From the NCBI GenBank assembly GCA_002633025.1, contig NMRB01001803.1, forward strand, positions 17,186-81,185: a stretch of 64,000 bases of DNA. The letters run 5' to 3'. The notes under the pieces were generated by a model. That model was not told where the DNA came from and searched no databases. It saw only the letters and a program-made list of their open reading frames with translations. The position numbers and the translations under genes were made by a program. This stretch comes from Notospermus geniculatus. Lineage: Eukaryota; Nemertea; Pilidiophora; Heteronemertea; Lineidae. This document shows positions 34,383 through 44,196 of the stretch, piece by piece. Numbering within the stretch: the stretch's first letter is position 1; each line of letters starts with the position of its first letter.

Positions 34383-35022
34383 GAAGGCACCACGGCTTAC
34401 TGTCCCATGCGATGGATGTGAAGAGCCAGGGATGTAGTCCGAACACTGCCTCCTGTTGCTCATTTGCAGAACTGACGGCCGCAACAAGAGTCAGATGAAG
34501 CCTATCGCGGGGGGTCTATTTTGATTGGTCCGTCCATCTCCAGGTCGTGTTTTGAATACATTTTAGTGCACGGCAATCGTATCACTTGACAACGCTGCTT
34601 TCAGGCATTTTACTTGCTGTTTCAACCAGCTACACTCGCAATCACGCTCTCTGTTCACTCTTAGCCAGACAAACATTAAGAAAACCGCAATTTGTTATCA
34701 AAATCACGAAAAATATTCCTCTCGAAAAGCCGAATCGGCGAATGCACAGCATCGCCATCTTTACAGTTTGAGGTCACGTGATACGGGAACCACCAATCCG
34801 TGATCTGATCATGCTGATGACGTAGAACCAAAATCTGGTTCTTCGGTTACTCATCATCTGACTCTGTATTAGCGTCCAGCAAATTCTAAAAATAGCAATA
34901 CGAGTCAGACGTTCGGACTACCAGGGATGATATCCCATATGGCCCAGGCTGGATTCAAACCCGAAACCTGCTGCTTGCTAAGCAGAGGTGACAACCACTC
35001 AGATACTATATAGTATCAGGGC
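34383..35022 (-). mobile_element. SINE-1 copy split by a 486-bp insertion
   Basis: 34,383-34,434 (GGCACCACGGCTTACTGTCC to CCAGGGATG) and 34,921-35,022 (CCAGGGATGATATCCCATAT to the A box) join to make one SINE-1. Confidence 0.85.
34435..34920. mobile_element. 486-bp DNA transposon with TAGTCCGAAC ends and 9-bp target duplication
   Basis: The 10-bp ends TAGTCCGAAC / GTTCGGACTA are flanked by the perfect duplication CCAGGGATG (34426-34434, 34921-34929), which is single in intact SINE-1 copies. A 9-bp duplication would suit a Mutator-like element; an 8-bp hAT duplication plus a chance base is possible. No coding capacity. Confidence 0.9.
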
Positions 35023-35246
35023 TGGGGTGTCCTGGAGTGCATCCTCTTTATAGCAATTACTATTCTGCTAAGGGGTGTGTGTACAAATTACAGGGTTGTT
35101 AGGGTTTACATGTTGTATTGACTTAAGCAGACTCTAGCGAGAAACGTACTTTCTGTCACCACCCTGGGGCCTCTTCTCATGACATCGTAAACTGCAGTCT
35201 GTAGACAGATACTGAAAAGTGCGATACTTTCCCATCCATGGTTGCC

Positions 35247-35573
35247 TTAAAGCCTGCAGCACACGTCACCACTTTCATTGCTCATACAGGCAATTTTCCT
35301 GATCGCCACGAAAATGGCCAAGTGTGCTCACTAGGCCGGCAACGACCACTCACCATGGAAATTCTGTGGTGATCACGAGTTGCCACAAGGTGCCGAAAAT
35401 CAAACCGGTTTGATTTCTCACCACGAAAATTGCTCATATTTGCCAGTTGTGGTGATGCGTGGCCATCAGCAGCACATGAGACCACTGAGTGGTGACGTCT
35501 GCTGTAAACTGGCAACCGCCACAAAAATTGCCTGTACGAGCAACAAAAGTGGTGACGTGTGCTGCTAGCTTAA
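35247..35573. mobile_element. TTAA-type fold-back element, TTAAAGCCTGCAGCACACGT ends
   Basis: TTAAAGCCTGCAGCACACGTC at the left is complemented by GTGTGCTGCTAGCTTAA at the right. The arms exceed 60 bp (TCACCACTTT, ACAGGCAATTTT). Both termini carry TTAA. Same terminal style as 13.9 and 50.2 kb. Confidence 0.8.
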
Positions 35574-37542
35574 CTTGTTGCGTGATGATGCAGTCTTTGT
35601 GCGAGTGCAAAGGGCTTAACTCCATCATAATCTGCTAACTTCAAACTTGACCCAGACTTAGATGGAACTTCAGTTACCATACACAGAACTTGTTGGTGTA
35701 GTTCTGGTCTATCCATTGAATACCAAATCACTAGACGGCACTTCCTTCCTTTATCACACTCAAAGTAAACTTGTGATATCTTGGCAAGACTCTTCAGAAC
35801 TTGAAAGATTCTCTCTTCTCTCCAGCGCCAAGATGAATAACAATAGATATCAATAGAGTTCAGAAAGAGGAGGCTCTAACACAGATGAATTAGGGGCAAT
35901 GAACCTTGCAGGCAGCGTTATCAGTCATTGTGAAAAATCGATACACTTCGGAAAAATGAAGTAAACGCAAGCTGTATCTTTATTTTATTGACCGATGCCT
36001 GGATAGTCATAGGGTTAAATGGTTAAAAAACGGTTAATGATGGAAGTGCCGGTTGACCGGTGTTGACTGAGGTGTCGGTTAACTTGACCTAATGGTGATG
36101 GATGACACCGCGAAGACATCAATTTCAGATTCCTTGTTTGCTGATTGCTGTCCCAGGAGTAGTTGTCAAACTCATCTCGTTGCAGTTCTGTCGTAGATTG
36201 CTCAATTTGGGATGTTTTCTTGGCACCGTCTATTCTTGATGTATGAGTCATGGTCTGCCAGAGTGGGGCAGTGCAGTATCAGCATCTTGTCTCACTTCTG
36301 TGGCACTGGTTCAATTCCTTGGCAGTCAGCTCCTCAGGCAAGTAGGAGGGTTAAGATGCCCACAGGTTGACATTGCGTCTTGAAGCAACTCGGCGGATCC
36401 GTCGCAGATCAAAAAACCACCACGAGCAGGTCGACATTTCAGCGATTGAGAGGAACTCGGAGCAACTGGCAGTTACCTCAAACAGCACACTCATGATGCA
36501 TTCGGCAGTTGCTCGGAGATGCAAGCGCGCTCAGGTCGCCAAAATCGGCAACTGATTTGTCACTCCGAGTTGCTTCCATCGCCGGGAAGGCAGTTGTGAA
36601 CAGGTCGAGCCAGCTTGTCCCGGCATCAAATGGCAGCGTAAACGCGTGCCTGTCCTGCTTGAATTCAAAGCGGGCTCAGTCCAGGTCGAGCTTGGCACAC
36701 TTCAACTGGGCTAGTGTAAAAAAACTTATGACACTCTTGCCAACTTTTGATTCAACATATGACAGGCCTTTTGGTGTGGAAATGCATCCAACTTGGAAGT
36801 CATCTCCACTTCATGGTGCACGATTTGCAGACACCAAACAGAAGACTTTGGTTCGGGTCAACTTGATGATTTCTGCGACTTCGACATCACACACAGTACA
36901 CAGGTCGTCAGTTGTGTTTAGATTAATCACAGAATAGACAACAAAGAACGTGATTGATGTTTGACCAAAAAACCTGCCGCTCTTATCAGCCCAATTTCCT
37001 GGCATGTCCAGAGAGGGGAAGGATGAGGCAAATAGATGAAGGTTCAAGAAATGGGCCATCTTCAGTGCTTAGTGCAGACTGGTATTGCATTGTGTAAGTG
37101 GATAAGAGGGAAAGTCTATTTCCATCTATAGAAATAAGGCATGATCATGGTCGTGGTCAGGTTATTCAAGCAGCAAAGTCCATTACTCAGTATGATTGTC
37201 ATCATTATGCGGGTGATCCACCGACTTTACGACGAATTTACGATCAGTTTGCGATTAGTTCACGACGGGTTTGCAACGAATTAACGCAAAAAATCGTAGC
37301 CAGTGGATCAGCTACAATTTGCGTTCACTAGTTTGCGACTGGTTCACGACTGATTTCTGTTGGTTACTACATGTAGTTTGCGACAAGATCAAGCATGTTT
37401 GATTTGGTCACAAACTCGTCGTAAAGTAGGTTCTGTTGCAGGCGATTTGGCCAATCCAGAATGATGTCAGCAGTAGCGCAGATGTACCACCAACTTCCAG
37501 CCCTGGTGAAGATGGCACTAACTTCCAATGAAATTGAAGATA
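35574..37542. other. Stretch without recognised gene
   Basis: Some inverted words (GAAGCAACTCGG near 36.38 kb and CCGAGTTGCTTC near 36.57 kb) suggest a decayed fold-back. Open frames up to 142 codons show no domain. Confidence 0.35.
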
Positions 37543-37771
37543 CTGTAAAGCAGGAAAATTTCACGTGCAGGAAATTTTTGCGAATTTCGCGAGAGTATAT
37601 CAGTCGCGAAAATTTCCTGTCGCGAATATGAGTACACGCAAGTGATAAATACGGTCCGTGAAAAAAAAAAATGAAAAAATTGCAGAGACTCGCAAAAATA
37701 TCCTGCCATGAATATGTCTATAATTCTTGATTCGCGAAAATTTCCAGCCGCAAAATTATCTTGCTTTACAG
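37543..37771. mobile_element. mariner-like MITE, CTGTAAAGCAGGAAAATTT ends, TA target
   Basis: CTGTAAAGCAGGAAAATTT at the left and AATTATCTTGCTTTACAG at the right are inverted repeats. TA flanks each end (37541-37542, 37772-37773). The interior repeats GCGAAAATTTCC in both directions. TA duplication suggests Tc1/mariner mobilisation. Confidence 0.85.
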
Positions 37772-38045
37772 TAAGCACAAACCCATTCCTGCCAAATAAA
37801 ATCTCCCTTCTTCTGTCTCACCTGGCCTTATTTGGAAAGCTTGTAACCATGGGTACATGAAGATTACCGGTAGACTGCATGGTTGGTTCTTCAGGCATAG
37901 GAAAACAAAGTTCCAGAAACGCATCATAAAACAAACCTAAAGCTAGGAATTAAATCCAACAATGACAGCTTTGAACTTTTTCATTTTGCTCAGTGCGGAA
38001 GTATCTGGGAGATTGTGTTTCTCAAAGGCAAAGCTTGAATGGAAA

Positions 38046-38184
38046 ATGGCGGCTGAAAATCTAACTCTGACATACAAAGTCGACTTGTTCTGTGAGAAGA
38101 TATTGGAATGTGACTGCGTCGATGGCTTTGTTTACTTTATAACAAACAGCAGACGACAGAGGATTAGTTTTGTCTTGCCAACAG
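38046..38184 (+). CDS. Candidate first coding exon, unknown protein
   Basis: ATG 38046 has a favourable context (GAAAATGGC). The 46-codon reading MAAENLTLTYKVDLFCEK... ends at a consensus donor, ACAG|GTAAAG. The composition (DLFCEK, GFVYFIT, RRQRISFVLP) looks protein-like rather than repeat-derived. No family recognised. Alternative: a chance open frame. Confidence 0.35.
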
Positions 38185-38478
38185 GTAAAGTACAATAGGA
38201 TGAACGATTGTGATTGATAGCAGCGGGGATGAGAACTATAGGAATGGTGGAAAAATTGTGACGTTGGTATCTGATTGTGACGGGTGGAGAAAACGTTTGT
38301 CGTTGTGTCGTGATCTTCTTTCAACTACAAAGACATTAAGCGGTGATTTGGTAAAACTGACAATCGCACTGCTCAGAGATTAAAGGGGATTGACTTGTAC
38401 ATGGTGTCGCTGGTGTAGGTGATAGGCCAACTTGTGGCTTATGCTGTTTTCAACATCACATGATAAAGATTTGTCCAT

Positions 38479-38718
38479 AAGGCTGCTTTTCCATAAGGCG
38501 TGTGCGGGAACGGAGACGGAGGCGAAAAAATTGATCCAACGTATTTCCCTTTCGCTGTTTCCACAGCTGTTGCCCGTGCGGTATTGCATCATCAGTTTCT
38601 AGGAATCCCCCTGAATTCCTGGGAATTCCCACCGACCAAAGACCAACTCCCGCCTGCACCCACACCTGCACCTGCCACCTCCTCCGTGTTCGCAACCGCC
38701 TCGTGGAAAAGCAGCTTT
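38479..38718. mobile_element. Fold-back element, AAGGCTGCTTTTCCATAAGG ends
   Basis: AAGGCTGCTTTTCCATAAGGCG at the left, and CGCCTCGTGGAAAAGCAGCTTT at the right, with further complementarity (GTGTGCGGGAACGG, GTGTTCGCAACC). No coding capacity. Confidence 0.65.
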
Positions 38719-38751
38719 AGCTTTTGCTGGCAATCACCCTTAAATAGGAGG

Positions 38752-38989
38752 AGCCCTGATAGCCGAGTGGTTATCATGTCCGCTTAGCAAGCAGCAGGTC
38801 CCGGGTTCGAATCCATCCCGGGCCATATGGGATATCATCCCTGGCTCTTCATGTCCATTGCATAGGACAGTAAGCCGTGATGCCTTGTACCTTGTGCCTT
38901 TGCAAGGGAAAGTACATGTAAAAGACCCCATCCAAGTGAGGAACATGAGTAGCTTGAGATGGCCTCTTCCGTCCTTACCAGGGCCATGC
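38752..38989 (+). mobile_element. SINE-1 copy, full head
   Basis: The tRNA-like head has A box TAGCCGAGTGG and B box GGTTCGAATCC, followed by the complete core to CCAGGGCC. It is the clearest plus-strand copy. Confidence 0.9.
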
Positions 38990-39047
38990 TTTGTCTACAA
39001 AATACCCCCAAATATGGCCACAGTTACGACTATAGTGTTAATATGGA

Positions 39048-39179
39048 CTAAGGGCCGTATGCTAGGGTCGGACTTTAGCCTAAAGCAGAAGTTAGACTTT
39101 CTCATTGCTTGAAGTATTGAGAAAAGTCAGACTTTAATGAAAGTGTGGCTGAATTCCGACTGAAGCATACAGCCCTAAG
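39048..39179. mobile_element. Fold-back element, CTAAGGGCCGTATGCT ends
   Basis: CTAAGGGCCGTATGCT and AGCATACAGCCCTAAG are inverted. The interior repeats AGTCGGACTTTA-type words in both directions. Confidence 0.75.
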
Positions 39180-39318
39180 AGTGCCTATTCATGAAGCCTT
39201 TGCAACTTTCCCTGCACGCAAATCTTTTGTAAGGCAGTCAGTGAACAATAGGGTATGTGCAGCTAAACAATAGACTTGTGTGTTCGCAAAGTTGCGAAGG
39301 CTCCGTGAATATGGCCCC
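39180..39318. mobile_element. Adjacent fold-back element, TATTCATGAAGCC ends
   Basis: GTGCCTATTCATGAAGCCTT at the left and AAGGCTCCGTGAATATGGCC at the right are inverted, with TTTGCAACTTT / AAAGTTGCGAA inside. It abuts the previous element. A GTATTCATAAAGC-ended relative is at 56.0 kb. Confidence 0.7.
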
Positions 39319-39566
39319 TGATCAGCAAAGTTGAGTGATGTTGAGCATGGCTTCTAGTCGCATGAGAATTCAATACCAGTGAGCCTTCCAATGTATACCG
39401 TTGTTATATCTCTAATACTCAGTAGGATTAGTATTTTAACACTTGAATCAAGCTGTATAATGATCCAGGCAAGTTTCATTTTGTGTGGGCGTGGGCGAAG
39501 ACAGATGTTGTATTCAAGGCACAAGAGGCAGACTGTGCGTGGAAAATATACTGAAACACAAGATAT

Positions 39567-39878
39567 TTTCTAAAGTATGCTCTTTTCATGCCTCATATTC
39601 TAAAGTATGCTCCTTTTATGCCTCATATTCTAAAGTATGCACCTTTTATGCTTCATATTCTAAAGTATGCTCCTTTTATGCTTCATATTCTAAAGTATGC
39701 TCCTTTTATGCCTCATACCAAACTATGCTCCTTTTGTGCCTGATATTCTAAAGTATGCTCCTTTTATGCCTCATACACTAAAGTATGCTCCTACTCAAGT
39801 ATGCTCCTTTCATGCCTCATTCTAAAATGTACCCATTTTATGCCTCATATTCTGAAGTATGCTTCTTTTATGCTTCAT
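39567..39878 (+). repeat. 30-bp minisatellite
   Basis: About ten copies of a 30-bp unit (ATTCTAAAGTATGCTCCTTT...). Because 30 is a multiple of three, one frame stays open for five units as a repeated SKVCSFYASY peptide; this is not evidence of a gene. Confidence 0.9.
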
Positions 39879-40284
39879 AAGATGGCTAAATCATCCGCCC
39901 GAGAATTAGTGAACATAAAAAAGAAGATATTCTCATACTGGAATCTGAGACTGTGAATTCTTCGCAGATTAGGTGTATTGCTTTTTGATAAAGAAAGACA
40001 AGCAACTGTGTTGAAAAAAAAGAAGCGAAATATTGGTGCTGAGCGGCACAATGGGTGATTCTAGCTAGCCAATCAAGTTCTGTACGGTGTGGAGTTACAA
40101 GATTCTGATGACATGATGTACTTCTCAACTGATTCGGAGATGTCGACTTGTTTTTCGTCATTGGAAGGTTACGGCTTTTGTTTGAAGGGAGAGTTCTTTG
40201 TCAAATGCAGGGAGATCAGGAATATCATTACGTACTTCTTCCCCTGCATTCAAAGGGCATCCTTTAAGTCGAGGAAAGGGGTTT

Positions 40285-40790
40285 TTACCCCTCGGCCCGA
40301 GGGGTATTGTCGTCCCCTGCGGTGTCCGTCCGTCTGTCCGTCTGTCCGTCTGTCTGTCCGTCTGTCCATTCAGACGACGTTACCACTCTAGCACGTTCAA
40401 ATTAAATCGGATTTTCCTGATTTTTGGTTTAAAGGTATATGTATGGGTCCTCCACGAACCTATTGATTTTCGGCCGAATCGGACTTTCCATTTGGCCACC
40501 AGGGGGCGCTTTGTGAAAACGACGTTACCGCTCTAGCACGTTCAAATTTAATCGGATTTTCCTGATTTTTGGTTTAAAGGTATATGTATGGGTCCTCCAC
40601 GAACCTATTGATTTTCACCCGAATCTGACTTTCCATTCGGCCACCAGGGGGCGCTTTGCGAAAAGGACATTACCGCTCTAGCACGTTCAGTTAAATTAAA
40701 GCGTCACACATGCAACGTTCAATGAACACATAATTCAATTTACACCCACAGCCGAGGGGTCTTAAGTGCGAATAGCACGGTATTTTTCAG
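40285..40790 (+). mobile_element. HINE-like element C: hairpin, microsatellite, 145-bp units, hairpin
   Basis: A 5' hairpin (ACCCCTCGGCCCGAGGGGT, 40287-40305) is followed by a (GTCCGTCT)n tract. Then come two full and one partial 145-bp units, each with GACGTTACC and CCACCAGGGGGCGC; unit starts are 40376, 40521 and 40666. GCCGAGGGGT (40751-40760) complements the 5' arm. A small hairpin GTGC-GAATA-GCAC (40766-40778) lies near the 3' end. Boundaries are inferred by comparison with 50.9 and 56.6 kb. Confidence 0.65.
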
Positions 40791-40852
40791 GGTAGGTTTT
40801 CAACCCTTCCTATGACTATGATGTTGATGTGAACCGTTGACCCTGTTTGATT

Positions 40853-41271
40853 AGCCGTACTTAGATTACAAAGAGGACTCCGTGTTTTCTCAGGTCCAGA
40901 CTCATTTGAAGTCCGTGTTTTTTCAGGTCCGGACTCATTTGAAGTCCGGGTTTCTCCATCAGAGCACTTACACTACAAATCCAATCAGTATGAAACCCAG
41001 CGATCACAGGTGAATTCAGAGGTCACATCCGCGGGTCACTTAATGTATAACACATGTAATTATCGCAACGCCATCTGTCACCGGGTCTAGAACTAAAATA
41101 ATTGCACTTACACCTGAAGTAGAAATCCGGGTCAAGTCCGGACTTGATCTAGACCCACTCATCACATTCGGGCTTAGGAAGTCCGGACTTTGTAGACCAG
41201 GGCTTCATTACGCCCGCCTTTTTTGTAGTGTAAGCAAGAGAAGTCCGGGATTTTGTAGTGTAAGTACGGCT
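40853..41271. mobile_element. MITE, AGCCGTACTTA ends, subterminal AAGTCCGG repeats
   Basis: AGCCGTACTTAGATTACAAA at the left, and the complement of AGCCGTACTTACACTACAAA at the right. AAGTCCGG or its complement recurs about ten times across the element. CAGGTCCGGACTCATTTGAA is tandemly repeated at the left. Confidence 0.7.
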
Positions 41272-41541
41272 ATAGTCATATCTTCCCTGACAAGAAGATC
41301 ACGTATACAAAGGGACCTCCTTATCGTTTCTTTGGAAGCTAAAGGGCATTGCAAGGTCAGGGAAAGGGTAAAAAAGTGTGTTTTATCCATGACTTTGACC
41401 ATGATGTTAATGGATACTCTTGTCCCTGTTCCTTTGTAACTTCCCTGACAAGAAAAAGTCATAAAAAACACGATGTGACACTAAAGATTGATGCTGACCC
41501 AACATAAACTTGATCTGATCCTAATGTATTTGCCTTCACAG

Positions 41542-41684
41542 GACATGGATTCCACATTAGCCAGCAAATGATGGCAGATAGAAAGAAGCTTAGCTGGTTT
41601 CGTGTCCAAAAAGGAGATTATTTTGTGCAGTTATTACACCTGTCAATGAATTATTACATTAGAATGCGAGTCAGGCTGATTTAG
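41542..41684 (+). CDS. Candidate second exon continuing 38046-38184 (weak)
   Basis: An acceptor, TATTTGCCTTCACAG, precedes GACATGGATTCC. Joined to the phase-1 end of the exon at 38,184 it gives HGFHISQQMM...RKKLSWFRVQKGDYF, open for 45 codons to a TAG. The phase agreement and acceptor are suggestive only; no family recognised. Confidence 0.2.
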
Positions 41685-41845
41685 GACGACTTCTGGATTG
41701 GCTAGGACGCCACATCTCATGGTCCAGTCCACTTTATCAAGACGATAAATCATACATTACTGTACTAGACAATGTACATGGATGTCAGGTCTGATTTGGA
41801 GTCGGAATTCTGTGAACTGTCCAGCTCAAGTTATCCTGAACTAAT

Positions 41846-42002
41846 CGTCGCATGGGACAGTAAGCTGTGGTGCCTTGTACCTTGTACCTTTGCTGGGGCA
41901 AGTAAAAGACCCCATCCAAGTGAGGAACATGAGTAGCTTGAGATGGCCTCTTCCATACTCACCAGGGCTAATAATGCTGTGGCTTCGGCCCTGACAGAAA
42001 TC
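41846..42002 (+). mobile_element. SINE-1 copy, 5'-truncated
   Basis: It starts in the core at CGTCGCATGGGACAGTAAGC and runs to the 3' hairpin (CCAGGGC...GCCCTGACAG); the tRNA-like head is missing. Confidence 0.85.
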
Positions 42003-43125
42003 AAATACAAGCAAACATAATCAAGCTCTTTCTTCCTGGCTACCAAACACAGACCAATGATTCCAGAAAATTCAAAGTCGTCTAGCACAATCTGCACTCA
42101 AGTCATGTTCTGGATGTAATACCCAAGTTGGCTGTTGTTAATTTCGTAAATTGGCATTTTGTAATTCTAGCAATAGATTTGTCTTTCTTTCTTCATCATG
42201 ATATGTATCGTTTTTCTTTAGCCAATGTGATGCTTCTGTAGACGTTATTCCATGTTCTGAAATCCAAATTACCATAAGAAGTTCAGAAGTTCCAGTTTGT
42301 TCTCAAAGAACTCTAAAACGAAAGCTAGGAATCCACTTGCTTTGCAACCTGCTACCTGTGATTGAATACAATCGCAAGGAACTGATACCGGTCGCCGACC
42401 GATTGCCGACTGAAATTGACCTCATCTTTGCCATTGGTGGAAATCACGTCTAGCGAGTCCACTACGGCGACCGAGTGCCCAGTTGCAAAGCAAGTTGCAA
42501 TGCAAAATCAGCTTGAAAATCCTGGATTCCTGGATTCCTGGCTTAAGTGTTTTCATTTATCAGTCACCTACATATACCATTGATTCTTATGTCCGAAACA
42601 ATTCCTTTTCTTTATACCCATCTTTCAGAGACTGTAATGAACCATTTGGCAAATGCAGTCATTATCATTTTAGAAGGGCTTTGGTCTCGCTCCTCTTCAT
42701 ACGTCTTCTGTCACTGTAGCTATAGAAGGCGTTATTTTAGTCCCTCTGTCATCTTCCTTCTGGGGCCCTTTACCTTTGTGTTGCCTTGATTCTCGTTCAT
42801 AATAATAATAATTTTATGTCTCTCTAAGTTAGCCTCAACAACGAAAGTTCGTGCATAGCCCTGCCTGAAAACTTCCTTCTCTATGGAACTATTGTTCTTA
42901 ATGGTAAGCCAAATGACAAAGACATCTGGCTGATTATTAATTCTGTGAAAAAGACAATGTGTTACTTCCTAATTGAAATGTTTTAAGAGAGTTTCATTTT
43001 AGTCATCAATGTCATGAGGATGTGATGATTTTGTTGTTGTAAGTTTAAGAGATGGGAAGGCAAATAGCCTACAGCCTTCAAGACTTCAAGGCTGTATTTG
43101 TAAGGCCAAGGAAAGCACAGATTCA
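42003..43125. other. Stretch without recognised gene
   Basis: A decayed inverted pair (TTGCTTTGCAAC near 42.34 kb, GTTGCAAAGCAA near 42.48 kb) is visible. No gene recognised. Confidence 0.35.
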
Positions 43126-43385
43126 GATGACTTTGGAAAAGAAAATGACCTTTCATGTTAAGGATGAAATAATACAGGTTTCTAAGGTGAACGACATAGC
43201 TTCCTACCGGACTCGAACCCACGGACCCTCGCGTAAGGCATCAATCGCCAGCACTCAGGGGCAGTACGGCTTCACTAGGCCAAATCCCCATCTTCATGTT
43301 AAGGAGGAGTGGGAATTGAACCTGTGCTCTCAGGGGTGAGTCACTGGTGTTGCACTGCACCACTCTGGCAGCTGTCTGGATCACG
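43126..43385 (-). mobile_element. SINE-3 copy a, split by a SINE-2
   Basis: On the minus strand a tRNA-like head contains A box GAGTGGTGCAGTGC and a B box close to GGTTCAATTCCC, followed by CCTTAACATGAA. Compare copy b at 43,486-43,600. Confidence 0.65.
43165..43292 (-). mobile_element. SINE-2 copy inserted in SINE-3, 13-bp target duplication
   Basis: It has the SINE-2 head (TTGGCCTAGTGAAGCC, slightly degenerate A box) and B box GGTTCGAGTCC. TTCATGTTAAGGA flanks it perfectly at 43152-43164 and 43293-43305. Confidence 0.85.
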
Positions 43386-43392
43386 TGGTAAA

Positions 43393-43412
43393 TAGATAGA
43401 TAGATAGATTTT
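43393..43412. repeat. GATA microsatellite
   Basis: Four to five ATAGATAG units. Confidence 0.8.
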
Positions 43413-43485
43413 ATTCTCCATTACAAATAAGAATACAAAGAAAATAAATATCCGGGGCTGAGGTAAATAGTACCTAAAAACTATG

Positions 43486-43600
43486 CTCTCAAAGAAAACG
43501 ACCTTTCACATTAAGGATGATTGATCGGGAACTGAACCCACACTCTCATGGGTGAGAGACACTGGTGTTGCACTACACCACTCTGACAGCCCCATCCAGA
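43486..43600 (-). mobile_element. SINE-3 copy b
   Basis: Head GGGCTGTCAGAGTGGTGTAG with B box GGTTCAGTTCCC; tail matches AAGGTCGTTTTC. About 10-15% diverged from copy a by eye. Confidence 0.65.
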
Positions 43601-43612
43601 TCAGATGAAAAA

Positions 43613-43905
43613 GTTAAAAGTTAAAGTTTGGGTTTATAGTTTGATATCAACAACAGTAGAGGTGTCATCCGACTTTACACTTTAACCCCAGTCTATCCTC
43701 AAACCTTTCAGTAGAACTCAGATGAGCTGCCCATTCAGCGCTACAATCTGAGCATTTCCGACCGGTACCCATTTATACACCTGGGTGGAGAGAGGCCAGT
43801 GAGGCAAAGAGACTTGCCCAAAGTCTCACGCCCAGTGGGATTCGAACCCGGGACCCTCAGACTGCTAGTCGGAGACCCAAACCACTACACCACCGGGCTC
43901 CTCAT
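43613..43905 (-). mobile_element. SINE-4, full-length copy
   Basis: On the minus strand: head GGAGCCCGGTGGTGTAGTGG (A box TGGTGTAGTGG), B box GGTTCGAATCC, a central part TGGGCAAGTCTCTTTGCCTC plus CACCCAGGTGTATAAATGGG, and tail ending TTTAACTTTT. The centre resembles the conserved middle domain shared by V-type SINEs of many animals (recalled, not checked). Confidence 0.9.
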
Positions 43906-44116
43906 GGTGGTAAATAGTGGCTAAATTTATACTTCAGAAACTGGAAAAGCAAGAGTAGCTTAGCAGCTTGGAATCAAATGAGCCAGAACGGCTTAAAGCC
44001 CCACTGTATTGAATGTGAAAAACGCAAATCATCGCCGCGATTCTCGCACGACGTCACGACCTCAGTGTAGTGTAAAATGTACTACGCTCTGTCAGAATAC
44101 ATTTTTGTATTTCATT

Positions 44117-44196
44117 TTTCCGTCAGGGCCGACGCAATAGCATTATTGGCCCTGGTAAGTATGGAGGAGGCCATCACAAGCTACTCAAAATACATT
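44117..44196 (-). mobile_element. SINE-1 3' fragment
   Basis: Only the last 80 bp are present (CCGTCAGGGCCGACGCAATA to GCTACTC). Confidence 0.75.

Noticed and set aside
36811-37059. 82-codon minus-strand frame with CTVCDVEVAEI
   Set aside because: Looks faintly protein-like, but a plus-strand frame overlaps it, and I found no splice support or family.
38760-38830. Possible tRNA gene (A and B boxes, TAGCCGAGTGG and GGTTCGAATCC)
   Set aside because: The same sequence occurs in several copies followed by a shared non-tRNA body, so it is the head of a SINE.
39485-39751. 88-codon frame with repeated SKVCSFYASY
   Set aside because: It is read from a 30-bp minisatellite with no splice or domain support.
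43800-43905. Possible tRNA gene on the minus strand
   Set aside because: Head of full-length SINE-4; bodies without the head occur at 30.9, 54.4 and 61.1 kb.
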